Source: an uncultured Erysipelotrichaceae bacterium
GTDB taxonomy: Bacteria; Bacillota_I; Bacilli_A; Erysipelotrichales; Erysipelotrichaceae
Direction: 5' to 3'
Length of the DNA: 64,000 bases
NCBI GenBank assembly: GCA_903789495.1
Contig: CAIFEQ010000006.1
Location: forward strand, 1 to 64,000
A program made the translations under genes and the position numbers. Below, piece after piece: positions 16,660 to 25,618 of this stretch; position 1 is the stretch's first letter, and the number at the start of each line of letters is the position of its first letter. Under the pieces are notes generated by a model. It did not search any database. It worked only from the letters and a program-made list of their open reading frames with translations, and was not told the DNA's origin.

Positions 16660-18867
16660 TCAGGAGTTCAGAGCCGCGTTCCGGCCGGCAATTCTGCCGA
16701 AGACCATGCAGTCCACGATCGCATTGCCGCCGACCCGGTTGGCCCCATGCACGCCGCCGACCACTTCGCCGGCCGCATACAGGTTCGGAATCACATTGCC
16801 GTCGGTGTCCAGCACCTGGGTATCCGTGTTGATCGTCACGCCGCCCATGGTGTGGTGGACAGACGGGGTACGCGGAATGGCATACCAGGGATCATCTTCC
16901 TGCAGAATGGTGAACAGCTTGCGGCCGTATTCATCCGATTCCGCATTGGCCGTGACATTGGCATTATAGGAATCAATCTCTGCCTTGACGGTGTCATAAT
17001 CCCAGTTCAGCTGGCTGCACAGATCTTCCAGGGTATCCCCGCGGATGACCGCACCGGCCTTGATCAGCTCGCTCAGCGGCACGCCGCTCAGATCCTTGGT
17101 ATTGTCCGGATCGGTGATGACCGAACCGGATTCCAGCATGTAGAACAGTCCATCCGGCTGTGCCAGAGCGGCCAGGGAAATGTCATCCCGTCGGCCATCT
17201 TCCCCGATGAAACGTTCGCCGCTGGAATTCACGAACAGATAGCCGGCCGCTTCCTGCGGAGCCACATAGCCATAGGTGCAGTTGCCGGTGACCGGATAGG
17301 TCGTCTGCAGCAGCTGGATCTGTTCCATGTCCCGCAGACCGGCATTGATCTCCGTGGCCATGACGATGCCGTCACCGGTCATGCCCGGCAGGTTGGTGCT
17401 CTTGCGGGTGCTCAGATCCGGCCACTTGCCGGAAGTGTTGTATTCCTGCACCATCTCCAGGTTGCCCGCAAAGCCGCCCGTGGAAAGTACGATGCCGTTA
17501 TTGGCATGAATGGTGTAGGCTGTGCCGTCGGTCGTTTCGGCCTCCACGGCTACCGCCTCACCGGCATCATTCAGGACGATGTGTTTGGCGGCGGTATCGG
17601 TCAGGATGGTGCAGTCGCGGTCCGCCAGCGTATCGGTCAGGGCAGTGATGAAGCCGATGCCGGCCGTCTCCACAGACTTGTGCGTCCGCTGATACAGCGA
17701 ACCGGCCCCCTGCACGATCCGGTCCTCATACTCATAGCCATGCTCGACCAGCCAGTCCAGGGTATCCTTGGCGTTGGCGGTCATCGTGGAAATCAGGGCA
17801 AGATCCCCGACATGGTCGCCGGCATTATAGGTCTGCAGCGTATACCAGTTGACGGAATCAAACAGATCCGTCCGGCCGGAGGCCAGGTATTCATCCCACT
17901 CGGCCTGCACGGCGGCGATCAGAGCCGCGTGTTCTTCATTGACCGGCTCTTCCGCCAGCGCTTCCTCGATGATCTGCTTGACGCCGTCGGTCATTTCGAC
18001 CTGACTCTGCAGATCGGGATCCGGGCAGTTGTAGATGCCGCCGGAAACCATCGTGTTGCCGCCGACATAGCCTTCTTTTTCAATGATGATGACGCTCTTG
18101 CCCTCGTCGGTTGCGGAAACCGCTGCGGCCAGACCCGCACCGCCGCCGCCGATGACGACCACATCCGCCGTCAGATCGGTTTCGGAAGGGGTTTCCTCAG
18201 GCACCGGGGTCTGCAGATTGGCTGCCGAACCGCCGGCCTGTTCCACCGCATCCCTGACCGCCGAGAGAACGGCATTGCTGGAGACGGTGGCACCGGTGAT
18301 GGTGTCCACATTCAGTGTCTGATAGGTGATGATCTCCTCCGGGATGACCGAGAATGCCTTGTCGGAAACGCCCGGACTCTCGTAGGACTGTTCGACTTCA
18401 ATGCTTTCAATGGCAGAATCCGAGAACGTCACGTTCAGGATCACCGTGGCGTTATGCCCCTGCGCACTGGCCGTGTAGGTGCCGGGCGTATAGGCATTTG
18501 CCGTGGCAGCGGCAGCTGTCGAACCGGCAGAAGCCTGATCCAGGGCAGCCTGGGCCGCATTGATCACGGCCGTGCTGGTGATGGTGGCACCGCTGACCGC
18601 ATCAATCTCCGCCGACTGGCTGTCCAGGATTTCCTGGGCCAGGGTGTCCAGGGCAGCCCCGCCGACCGCCGGGGTTTCCTGGTCTCCCTGAATGCTCACA
18701 TCGGTGATCTGGTCGGAATCAACGGTGATGGTGACGGTCACGTCTCCCCCGAAACCCTGTTCCGTGGCCGAATAGGTGCCTGCTGTGTACCTGGAAGCGG
18801 AAGACGAGCAGGCAGCGAGTGACAGTGATAAAGCCAGAGACAGTAAAACACTGAAAACCCTCTTCAT
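16660..18867 (-). CDS. Secreted flavoreductase lipoprotein with two FMN-binding domains
   Basis: A 735-aa extracytoplasmic lipoprotein (lipobox SLAAC, Cys20). It has two FMN-binding domains in series, about residues 28-112 and 127-207, each with its own flavinylation motif: DAVSGAT (Thr95) and DTITGAT (Thr194). An FAD-binding reductase domain follows (VVVIGGGGAGLAAAVSAT), with HHTMGG near the C-terminus and the closing loop NRVGGNA. The substrate region is DMEQIQLLQTTYPVTGN, again without the fumarate-type His-Pro-Thr. The start at 18867 follows AGGGAGGGTTAT; a longer frame to 18960 runs into the promoter. Divergent from a LysR gene that probably controls it. Confidence 0.92.
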   Translation of the reverse strand: MKRVFSVLLSLALSLSLAACSSSASRYTAGTYSATEQGFGGDVTVTITVDSDQITDVSIQGDQETPAVGGAALDTLAQEILDSQSAEIDAVSGATITSTAVINAAQAALDQASAGSTAAAATANAYTPGTYTASAQGHNATVILNVTFSDSAIESIEVEQSYESPGVSDKAFSVIPEEIITYQTLNVDTITGATVSSNAVLSAVRDAVEQAGGSAANLQTPVPEETPSETDLTADVVVIGGGGAGLAAAVSATDEGKSVIIIEKEGYVGGNTMVSGGIYNCPDPDLQSQVEMTDGVKQIIEEALAEEPVNEEHAALIAAVQAEWDEYLASGRTDLFDSVNWYTLQTYNAGDHVGDLALISTMTANAKDTLDWLVEHGYEYEDRIVQGAGSLYQRTHKSVETAGIGFITALTDTLADRDCTILTDTAAKHIVLNDAGEAVAVEAETTDGTAYTIHANNGIVLSTGGFAGNLEMVQEYNTSGKWPDLSTRKSTNLPGMTGDGIVMATEINAGLRDMEQIQLLQTTYPVTGNCTYGYVAPQEAAGYLFVNSSGERFIGEDGRRDDISLAALAQPDGLFYMLESGSVITDPDNTKDLSGVPLSELIKAGAVIRGDTLEDLCSQLNWDYDTVKAEIDSYNANVTANAESDEYGRKLFTILQEDDPWYAIPRTPSVHHTMGGVTINTDTQVLDTDGNVIPNLYAAGEVVGGVHGANRVGGNAIVDCMVFGRIAGRNAALNS

Positions 18868-18954
18868 ATAACCCTCCCTTTCCTGCAGTTTAACAATTCC
18901 GGGCTTCTGTGAATATAAAAACAAAGTTGCTGATGTAAACTTCCGGTTACCTTC

Positions 18955-18977
18955 TGTCAATTTTCTGTATATATTGA
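18955..18977. promoter_or_regulatory. LysR-type box over the -35 of the flavoreductase promoter
   Basis: TCAAT (18957-18961), 11 bases, ATTGA (18973-18977): the T-N11-A inverted repeat of LysR regulators. The minus-strand TTGACA (18955-18960) overlaps it, placing the box on the likely -35 of the 16660-18867 gene and just before the LysR start at 18982. The -10 for that promoter is weak (TACATC, 18932-18937), as expected of an activated promoter. Confidence 0.6.
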
Positions 18978-18981
18978 AACT

Positions 18982-19890
18982 ATGAATCTGACAGCCCTGC
19001 GCTACTATGTGACGCTGTACCAGGAACGCAGCATCTCCCGTGCCGCCGACCGGCTTTACATGACCCGGCAGGCGCTTTCAAAATCTCTCGCCAAGCTGGA
19101 AAAGGAAGTCGGCGTCAAGCTGATCCGTTCCACCGGACGCGGGATTGAATTCACGGCCGCCGGCGATCTTTTCTACCGGCGCGTAAGCCGCCTGCTGCAT
19201 GACTATGACGCTGCCCTCCGGGAACTGCATCAGCTGGACCAGGAGAACCGGCTGAACATCCGTCTCGGCGTCGATTACATGACCTCCTTCATCTATGATG
19301 AGGCAGCTCTGCAGCCCTTTCTGGCGGAGCATCCCGCGCTGCAGATCACCCGCACCATCCGGACACCGGATGAGCTGGAAAATGATTATGTGGAGAATCA
19401 GTTTGATATCGTGCTCTCCCACATCCGCGTTCCGGCTTCCACGGCCTCGGTCTATATCTCACACGTCCCGCTGGGCGTCCTGTTCATGGCCGATGACCCG
19501 CTGGCCTCTCGCCGCTTCCTGAAACCGGAAGATCTGGAAAACCGCGAGGTCTATGCGACCGGGGGCAATACCTTATTCATTCAGGAATGCAACAAGTACT
19601 TCCATGCCATTCACAGTTCCTGTGTCGTAAGACCGACCCAGACCAATGAACTGTTCACCAATCTGTATTTCATTGAAAAGAACCGGGCGCTGTTCATCAC
19701 CACCGGCTACTACCGCCATTCCCTGGCCCAGCGGAAACTGTACCGCTTTGTGCCGCTGAAATTTACGGACCGGATGTCTGCGCCGAACCATGATGTGTAT
19801 CTGTACGGCGAACCGGATGTCTTTGAACAGAAGGAAATCAGAGCCCTGATCAGCTATCTGAAAGACCTGCCCACCAAGATCAGGATCTGA
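18982..19890 (+). CDS. LysR family transcriptional regulator
   Basis: A 302-aa LysR-type regulator. Residues 1-60 are the winged helix-turn-helix (MNLTALRYYVTLYQERSISR, then AADRLYMTRQALSKSLAKLE), and the rest is the two-lobed effector-binding domain. It is divergent from the two-FMN flavoreductase across 114 bp with a T-N11-A box, the standard layout for a LysR gene that represses itself and activates its neighbour when the ligand is present. The ligand is likely the reductase substrate or product, which is inference. Whether it also acts on the two tandem flavoreductase genes is unknown. Confidence 0.93.
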   Translation: MNLTALRYYVTLYQERSISRAADRLYMTRQALSKSLAKLEKEVGVKLIRSTGRGIEFTAAGDLFYRRVSRLLHDYDAALRELHQLDQENRLNIRLGVDYMTSFIYDEAALQPFLAEHPALQITRTIRTPDELENDYVENQFDIVLSHIRVPASTASVYISHVPLGVLFMADDPLASRRFLKPEDLENREVYATGGNTLFIQECNKYFHAIHSSCVVRPTQTNELFTNLYFIEKNRALFITTGYYRHSLAQRKLYRFVPLKFTDRMSAPNHDVYLYGEPDVFEQKEIRALISYLKDLPTKIRI

Positions 19891-19904
19891 CCATCCGGAC
19901 AGTC

Positions 19905-19931
19905 AAAAAAACGTCCCGCGGACGTTTGTTT
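19905..19931. terminator. Bidirectional terminator
   Basis: AAACGTCC, loop CGC, GGACGTTT, with an A-run before and T-rich tail after. It lies between the convergent LysR and glycosyltransferase genes. Confidence 0.75.
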
Positions 19932-19932
19932 C

Positions 19933-20958
19933 TTACTGGAAGCCGACAGCACGCTGCGTGATCTTGTAGGCCCGCAGGATCAGCTGCTGGCCAAGCCGGC
20001 CCGGCAGATGAATGGAACGGCCGATCAGGCTGTAGCGGATCTCGTTGTACAGATCCGGGTTCAGATCCTGCATTTCCTGCCAGAGCGACTGCATCTTCTC
20101 CGGCTGTCCGGCCTGGATATAGAGCACCGTCGTAATCGTCATGATGATGGTCAGGTAGTGCGCCATGAACTTTTCCTGTTCCGGCTGCAGATCCTTTTGG
20201 GCCGCCATGAAGTCAATCATGGTCTTGTTGACGGCATACTGCTGATCGGCCCGCTTGACCATCACTTCCACATTCACGGACTGATCCGGCCGGCCGATGA
20301 AGTAGCGGTAGAAATCCACATTCAGGTAGAACATCTTCTGCACCTTGGCAAAAGGCTCCATGGCGTAGATGTTATCCACGTAGAAGGTATGCTCCGGCAG
20401 CTGCAGGTGCACCTCATCCGTGAGCATCTTCGTGCGGTAGATGAGCGAATGCATCAGGACATAGGTTGCCGGTCCCAGGGGCTTGATGTCCTGCCAGCCG
20501 AAAACCTGATTCTCCGGCAGGAACTTTTCATAATGCATGCGGTACTGTGTATTCCGCGTGACATTCTCATAGACATAGTTGGCAATCAGCGCATCGATAT
20601 CCTGTCCCCTGGCATGCAGGGTGCGCAGGGTGTACATGATGTGGTTGTAGGCGTCCTGATTCACCCAGTCATCCCAATCCACCACCTTGAAGTAGACGCC
20701 GGTGGCTGCGTAGAGACCGGTGTTCACGGCTCCGCCATGCCCCTTGTTCTCCTGGTGAATCACCCGGCACACATTGGGATAGCGGCGCTGGTAGTCATCC
20801 GCAATTGCCGCGGTCTTTCCCTCATCCGTCGAGCCGTCATCCACAATCAGAATTTCAATGTCATCCCCGCCGGCCAGCAGGGAATCGAGGCACTTCCGCA
20901 TATACGCGGAAGAGTTATAACAGGGCACCGTAATGCTCAGAATCTTTTCATCAGACAT
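19933..20958 (-). CDS. Family 2 glycosyltransferase
   Basis: A 341-aa GT-A fold glycosyltransferase that transfers a sugar from a nucleotide donor. ITVPCYNSSAYMRKCLDSLL opens the fold, DDGSTD (40-45) binds the nucleotide, and VDWDDW (93-98) contains the metal-binding DxD-type site. There is no obvious membrane segment. It is followed upstream by a PAP2-type membrane protein on the same strand (gap 38 bp), so a role in a surface glycan, glycolipid or teichoic-type polymer is plausible. The acceptor cannot be read from sequence. Confidence 0.9.
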   Translation of the reverse strand: MSDEKILSITVPCYNSSAYMRKCLDSLLAGGDDIEILIVDDGSTDEGKTAAIADDYQRRYPNVCRVIHQENKGHGGAVNTGLYAATGVYFKVVDWDDWVNQDAYNHIMYTLRTLHARGQDIDALIANYVYENVTRNTQYRMHYEKFLPENQVFGWQDIKPLGPATYVLMHSLIYRTKMLTDEVHLQLPEHTFYVDNIYAMEPFAKVQKMFYLNVDFYRYFIGRPDQSVNVEVMVKRADQQYAVNKTMIDFMAAQKDLQPEQEKFMAHYLTIIMTITTVLYIQAGQPEKMQSLWQEMQDLNPDLYNEIRYSLIGRSIHLPGRLGQQLILRAYKITQRAVGFQ

Positions 20959-20996
20959 GTCGGAACATCCTTTCTAGTCGAGGGTCTGCAAAGACT

Positions 20997-21680
20997 TCAG
21001 TGATCGGAAAGAACGGTTTCGGTCTGCTTCTGCTTCTGGGTGGCAAATGCCGGCGCCAGAACGACCACCAGACCGTAGAGGATACCGCTGGAAACCACAT
21101 CAATGACCGAATGCTGTTTCAGCAGCATCGTGGAGGCTATGATCAGAACCGAAAGCACCATACAGAAGAGTCTTCTGCTCCTGCCATGCACGACCTTATC
21201 CCCGCTGCGCAGCACACTGCCCAGCACGCACAGGGTGTTGTAGACGTGCATGGAAGGCAGCACGATCGTCGGGGTATCCGTCTCATACAGCCAGGCGACC
21301 AGCCGGCTGCACAGATCCGTCCCGCTGACCGCATCCGGCCGCAGATACAGGCAGGTCGGCAGGAATGTATTGAAGATCAGGAAAAACAGCATCCCGGCAA
21401 TCAGTTCAGCTTCCAGTCTTCGGTATTCTGTTTCATCCCGCAGCAGCGCCAGTATGACGATGGTGGGCACCAGGATGAACCAGGCAAGATAGGGCAGAAC
21501 AAAATACTGACTGAAGGGAATCAGGTCATCGATGCGGGAATGAATCTCCAGGCAGTCGCTGATATTGATTCTTTCCAGGCGGGCGAACCAGATCATGTAG
21601 ATGAATTCAAACGCGATCAGATGTCTGGCTGCCTTCGCCTTGCTGAGCAGAACCTGCTTTGTGAAGAAACTCTGATTCAT
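20997..21680 (-). CDS. PAP2 superfamily membrane protein (Aur1-like)
   Basis: A 227-aa protein with about five or six transmembrane segments. The two conserved catalytic regions are PSMHVYN and KQHSVIDVVSG, typical of the Aur1-like branch of the PAP2 phosphatase/phosphotransferase family, in which the usual Pro-Ser-Gly-His is Pro-Ser-Met-His. Such enzymes act on lipid phosphates at the membrane surface. The ATG at 21680 is used; no strong ribosome site is seen, and a TTG at 21701 is an alternative. Probably expressed with the glycosyltransferase gene that follows. Confidence 0.8.
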   Translation of the reverse strand: MNQSFFTKQVLLSKAKAARHLIAFEFIYMIWFARLERINISDCLEIHSRIDDLIPFSQYFVLPYLAWFILVPTIVILALLRDETEYRRLEAELIAGMLFFLIFNTFLPTCLYLRPDAVSGTDLCSRLVAWLYETDTPTIVLPSMHVYNTLCVLGSVLRSGDKVVHGRSRRLFCMVLSVLIIASTMLLKQHSVIDVVSSGILYGLVVVLAPAFATQKQKQTETVLSDH

Positions 21681-21755
21681 AGGTGTTTGCCACTGCGACA
21701 AAACAATCGTATCTTAGAGCGATTTACAGGGACTGTCAAACTGCCCCGGACAATC

Positions 21756-22691
21756 TTAAACCTGCCGCCGGCCGGGTATGGTCCAGCCGCAGCGCCGGGC
21801 GAATTCGGCAACCAGCTCCCAGTACTCTTCCCCCAGCACCTGCCGGCCGTTTTCATGCCCGGCTCCCGGGATCAGCCGCACTTCCATACAGCCGGTCTGA
21901 TTGGCCTGCAGCAGCCGGAAGGCATCCTGCATGGAGACCTGCTCATCGGCTTCTCCCTGGAAGATCAGCACCGGCAGATTCACCTTCTGCAGGGCCCTGA
22001 CCATGTCGCCTTCACCATAGGCATAGCCGGCCGCGACCTTGGAGACGCCGCTGGCTGCCTTGATCAGAGGCGGGAAATGAATCCCCCACTCCTCATACAG
22101 TTTGCGGTCTACCTGTTCATATACATTGGCATAGGGAGAATTCACGACGATGCCCCGGACATATTCCGGCAGCCCTTCGGCCACCGCCGCCAGCGCCGCT
22201 GCACCGCCCATGGTCTCGCCGAAGAGAATGACGGAGGCCTCCGGATCCTGACGTTTGATCCAGTGTACCCAGCTCAGCACATCCCGCCGGTCCAGCCAGC
22301 CCAGGCCGCTGTAGTCGCCGCCCGAGGTGCCATTGGCCCGCATGTCCACCAGCAGAACCTGACAGCCCCAGCCATAGAAGCGCTGGGCAGTGCCGTTTTC
22401 AATCAGCTGCCGGTGGCTGCGCCGGTAATCGTGCAGGCCCAGCAGCCACTGATGGCTGTCTCCGTTCTGGTACCAGTAGCCATCCAGCATGACCGCATCA
22501 AAGGCACTGACTTCGATCAGCTGATGCTGGTGCTGTTCCTCAAAGGCCGAACGGCTGCTTTCCTGCGGGGCGGCAAAAGAAGAATGACGGCCGGCAACCT
22601 GACGGAACACATAGGTGCCCGCCGCAGCGGCTGCGGCAGCCAGGGTCCCGGCGGCAGCCGCCAGGATCTTTCCGTAATCTGAACGTTTCAT
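21756..22691 (-). CDS. Alpha/beta hydrolase with a Thr at the nucleophile position
   Basis: A 311-aa protein with an N-terminal hydrophobic helix (about 8-30) that anchors it or directs export, then an alpha/beta hydrolase domain of the BEM46-like group. The nucleophile elbow reads FGETMGG: Thr160 stands where serine is normal. The acid (GEADEQ) and histidine (GAGHENG) of the triad are in place. The Thr may still work as a nucleophile or may mark a loss of activity. Its start overlaps the stop of the tag gene by four bases, so it belongs to the marR-tag unit. Confidence 0.85.
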   Translation of the reverse strand: MKRSDYGKILAAAAGTLAAAAAAAGTYVFRQVAGRHSSFAAPQESSRSAFEEQHQHQLIEVSAFDAVMLDGYWYQNGDSHQWLLGLHDYRRSHRQLIENGTAQRFYGWGCQVLLVDMRANGTSGGDYSGLGWLDRRDVLSWVHWIKRQDPEASVILFGETMGGAAALAAVAEGLPEYVRGIVVNSPYANVYEQVDRKLYEEWGIHFPPLIKAASGVSKVAAGYAYGEGDMVRALQKVNLPVLIFQGEADEQVSMQDAFRLLQANQTGCMEVRLIPGAGHENGRQVLGEEYWELVAEFARRCGWTIPGRRQV

Positions 22692-23266
22692 GAATTTTCC
22701 TCCGTGACGTTCTCCCGAGGATCAAACAGATCGCAGTCCGGGGCATGGCCATAGATGACCCCCACGGCCTGCAGGTAGGCGTAGATGATGGTGGTGCCGA
22801 CAAACTTCATGCCCCGCTTCTTCAGCTCTGAGGAAATCTGATCACTCAGGGGTGAAGACGTGGGGCCGTATTCGTAGATGACTTTTCCTTCCGTAAAGGA
22901 CCAGAGCCAGTCACTGAAAGAGCCGAATTCCTTCTGCATCTGCAGAAAGACGCCGGCGTTGGTCACGGCAGCCTGGATCTTGAGCCGGTTGCGGATGATG
23001 CCCGGGTCAGCTGCCAGCTGCTCGATTCTGGCCTGATCATACTGACTGATCTTCCCGGCATCAAAGCCGTCAAAGGCTGCTTCGAAATGCTCTTTCTTAT
23101 GGAGAATGGTAGCCCAGGAAAGACCGGCCTGAAACCCTTCGAGAATCAGCATCTCGAAAAGCATCCGGTCGTCGTGCACCGGCACGCCCCAGACCTCATC
23201 ATGATAGCGGATGTAGGCCGGATCAGCCGGGTCCGCCCAGGCACAGCGGTGGACCGGCTGTTTCAC
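22688..23266 (-). CDS. tag: DNA-3-methyladenine glycosylase I
   Basis: A 192-aa base-excision enzyme that removes 3-methyladenine from alkylated DNA. The family signature is clear: RCAWADP, YHDEVWGVPVHDD, then LEGFQAGLSWATIL. A Cys and His near the N-terminus and the C-terminal GHAPDC match the zinc clasp of E. coli Tag. The start is GTG at 23266, overlapping the marR stop (GTGA) with GGGGAAGG upstream; a longer frame to 23332 lies inside marR. Coupling to MarR suggests control by a stress ligand. Confidence 0.95.
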   Translation of the reverse strand: MKQPVHRCAWADPADPAYIRYHDEVWGVPVHDDRMLFEMLILEGFQAGLSWATILHKKEHFEAAFDGFDAGKISQYDQARIEQLAADPGIIRNRLKIQAAVTNAGVFLQMQKEFGSFSDWLWSFTEGKVIYEYGPTSSPLSDQISSELKKRGMKFVGTTIIYAYLQAVGVIYGHAPDCDLFDPRENVTEENS

Positions 23267-23670
23267 TGACGCACCTTCCCCAGCAGGTTCTGCAGGGTCT
23301 CCTTCTCGGCGGGTGTCCAGACTTCGAGGCATTCCGCCAGCATCTTCTGATACGATGGCAGCATCGCTTCAATCAGCTCACTGCCGGACGGCGTCAGACT
23401 GAGGATGACCTTGCGGGCATCCTTCTCATCACTGCGGCGCTGGACCATATTCATCCGGATCAGATTCCGGACGATGACCGGGATCGTCCCGTCGGTGGAA
23501 TCGATGGCATCCCGGACCTGTCCGGTATTCATGGCACCCTGCCGGTAGAGAACCGCCAGCACATCAAACTGACTGGTCGTCAGACCGGCATTCGTGCACA
23601 GATTCGCCTTATGACGTTCGATGGCCCGCAGGCAGTGGCGCATTTCCTTGACCAAAGCTTCATCATTCAT
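23263..23670 (-). CDS. MarR family transcriptional regulator
   Basis: A 135-aa winged-helix protein of the MarR family. LTTSQFDVLAVLYRQGAMNT and the wing segment MVQRRSDEKDARKVILSLT are typical. MarR proteins are dimeric repressors relieved by small phenolic or oxidative signals. It heads a three-gene unit with tag and the alpha/beta hydrolase, each overlapping by four bases. The 80 bp upstream are AT-rich, but no clear palindrome was found. Confidence 0.93.
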   Translation of the reverse strand: MNDEALVKEMRHCLRAIERHKANLCTNAGLTTSQFDVLAVLYRQGAMNTGQVRDAIDSTDGTIPVIVRNLIRMNMVQRRSDEKDARKVILSLTPSGSELIEAMLPSYQKMLAECLEVWTPAEKETLQNLLGKVRQ

Positions 23671-23750
23671 GCCAGTACCTCTGATTCAAAAGCAGAAAAC
23701 CGTGTTTCGGAAAGTTTCTATCTATTATTTTAGCGCACAACTGTCCTGAT

Positions 23751-25517
23751 TCAGTTTTCTTTTGTGCTCAGGTGGCCGGTTTCTTCCGGCTTCACGGTGG
23801 AACGGACGCAGACATCCATGAAATCCCGGCCCCCGTCGCGCAGGATATCCTTAAGCACCGGGATGCGGTACAGGACCGGATTGTCGGCCATGTAGGTCAG
23901 GGCGTCGGTGATCACCTGCTCGCCCGGGGTCTCATAGGCCCGCATGTAGAGCTGGGTGCTGTTGAAGCTGATGACCATCTTCCGGGTACAGGCTTCCTCT
24001 AAGTAGGATATTTCCAGTACGAGGGTCAGGTCATTGTTTTCGTTCTGGGTGAAGTAGCCATAGGTACCGATTTCATAGGGTTCCCCGTGCAGCATGATCT
24101 GGCTGCGGGCCGGCTTGTCCAGACCCACCCGGACATGGTGGATCTCCTCCCCTTCGTAGAAGAGCACCATCAGCTGCCCGTCCAGTTCTTCGAACCGGAT
24201 GCGGGAGATGCCATCGGTGAAGTTATAATGCATGACCTGGCAGATCAGCGGGAACATCCCGATGCGGGTATGATCGAGATCATAGCTGCGGCCCTTCAGT
24301 TCGTGGATCCACTTCTTCGCCTCGTCGTTGACCGGATTGCTCAGCATGCCAAACGAAGACATGTGCCTGGGGGCGATGACCATGTGCTCATACGTCTCGA
24401 TGCTGCGGGCCAGTTTCTGCTGCTGCTCCGGATCGGCCGGCAGCGGACCGTCCGCGGGCCGGTAGCCGATGCCCCAGAAACGGCGCATGATCTCGGTCAT
24501 GGTGCCTTCCTGAGTGATCTCGTTGTTGCCGCAGTTGATCATCAGGATCATGTCCTTATCCGGATAGACCACCACATCCTGACCGAAGAGGCCGTTGAAG
24601 GCAAAGGAGCCCTGCTCTTCCTCCAGCCAGATCTGATGGCCGTAGCCGTATTTTTCATTATCGGCCTGTTTTGTGGTCGAGGCTCTGACCCAGTCCGGGT
24701 CGATCAGCTGTCTGCCATGCCAGTTGCCCTGGTGCAGATACAGATAGCCCAGCTTGCAGGCATCCTCCGGCTTGATGAAACAGCCCCAGCCGCCCTTGGT
24801 GATGCCCTGCGGCGAGGCTTCCCAGAAGATCTCATCGATGCCCATCGGTTCAAACAGCCGGCTCTTCAGGTATTCGGCCATGGTCTGGCCGGTCTTCTCC
24901 TGGATGGCGGCCGACAGCATGTAGGAGTTCATCGAGTTGTACTGCCATTTGGTGCCGGGATCGGTCTTGACCGGCGCACTGAGAAACTTCCGGCGCCAGT
25001 CCTCTTCCGAGATCGCGCCGGCCTCCGAGAAGTCCACGCCCGAAGTCATGTTGAGCAGGTTCTCGATCGTGATGTCCTTGCGCTTGTTGAAATTGTTCAG
25101 CAGACCGCCATACTGCGGGAAGATATCCAGCAGCTTGTCATCCAGGTGCAGATAGCCTTCCTGGATGGCAAGGCCGACAGCCATGCCGGTAAAAGACTTG
25201 CACATGCTGTGGGTGATATGCCACATGCCCTGCACATACGGGGCAAAGCTGCACTCGCAGATCACCGTGCCATGGCGCAGAATCATCACATGGTGCGGAT
25301 TGGCGGAGGGATCGCTGCGCAGCGCATCCAGGTATTCCCGGACATGCCGGCTGCTGACCCCCTGCTCTTCCGGGGTGCTGCGGGGGAAGGGCTGCTGCAC
25401 CGGCCGGTTCTGAAAAGCCGGCTTCTGCGCCTGAAAACTGATCCGGCTGATCTGCCCGGTTTGCCGGGCCATGATCCGGAACAGCAGTTCAGCGAATTCA
25501 AAATCTGCATTGGCCAT
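23751..25517 (-). CDS. Serine hydrolase, beta-lactamase (class C/PBP-like) family
   Basis: A 588-aa protein. The penicillin-binding fold occupies about residues 45-350; the catalytic motif is SMCK (Ser104, Lys107) in ITHSMCKSFTG, and YNSMNS is at the second-motif position. The C-terminal 200 residues form a beta-rich extra domain. There is no signal peptide, so it is probably cytoplasmic, which fits esterase or peptidase members rather than secreted beta-lactamases. The second of two close ATGs (25517) is chosen because GAAGGGGG then lies eight bases away. Substrate unknown; transcribed alone. Confidence 0.88.
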   Translation of the reverse strand: MANADFEFAELLFRIMARQTGQISRISFQAQKPAFQNRPVQQPFPRSTPEEQGVSSRHVREYLDALRSDPSANPHHVMILRHGTVICECSFAPYVQGMWHITHSMCKSFTGMAVGLAIQEGYLHLDDKLLDIFPQYGGLLNNFNKRKDITIENLLNMTSGVDFSEAGAISEEDWRRKFLSAPVKTDPGTKWQYNSMNSYMLSAAIQEKTGQTMAEYLKSRLFEPMGIDEIFWEASPQGITKGGWGCFIKPEDACKLGYLYLHQGNWHGRQLIDPDWVRASTTKQADNEKYGYGHQIWLEEEQGSFAFNGLFGQDVVVYPDKDMILMINCGNNEITQEGTMTEIMRRFWGIGYRPADGPLPADPEQQQKLARSIETYEHMVIAPRHMSSFGMLSNPVNDEAKKWIHELKGRSYDLDHTRIGMFPLICQVMHYNFTDGISRIRFEELDGQLMVLFYEGEEIHHVRVGLDKPARSQIMLHGEPYEIGTYGYFTQNENNDLTLVLEISYLEEACTRKMVISFNSTQLYMRAYETPGEQVITDALTYMADNPVLYRIPVLKDILRDGGRDFMDVCVRSTVKPEETGHLSTKEN

Positions 25518-25618
25518 TGTCATTGCCCCCTTCGCTATTCAGTTTACACGAAACCCCTTTTGGAAAAAGAGCAGATCGGCGGAAATGTATTATACTGACA
25601 GGGCTCAGGGAGGAACAC

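Noticed and set aside
16612-18822. Long plus-strand open frame opposite the two-FMN flavoreductase
   Set aside because: Antisense shadow of a gene with clear domains; the product is Gly/Arg/His-rich and has no recognisable fold.
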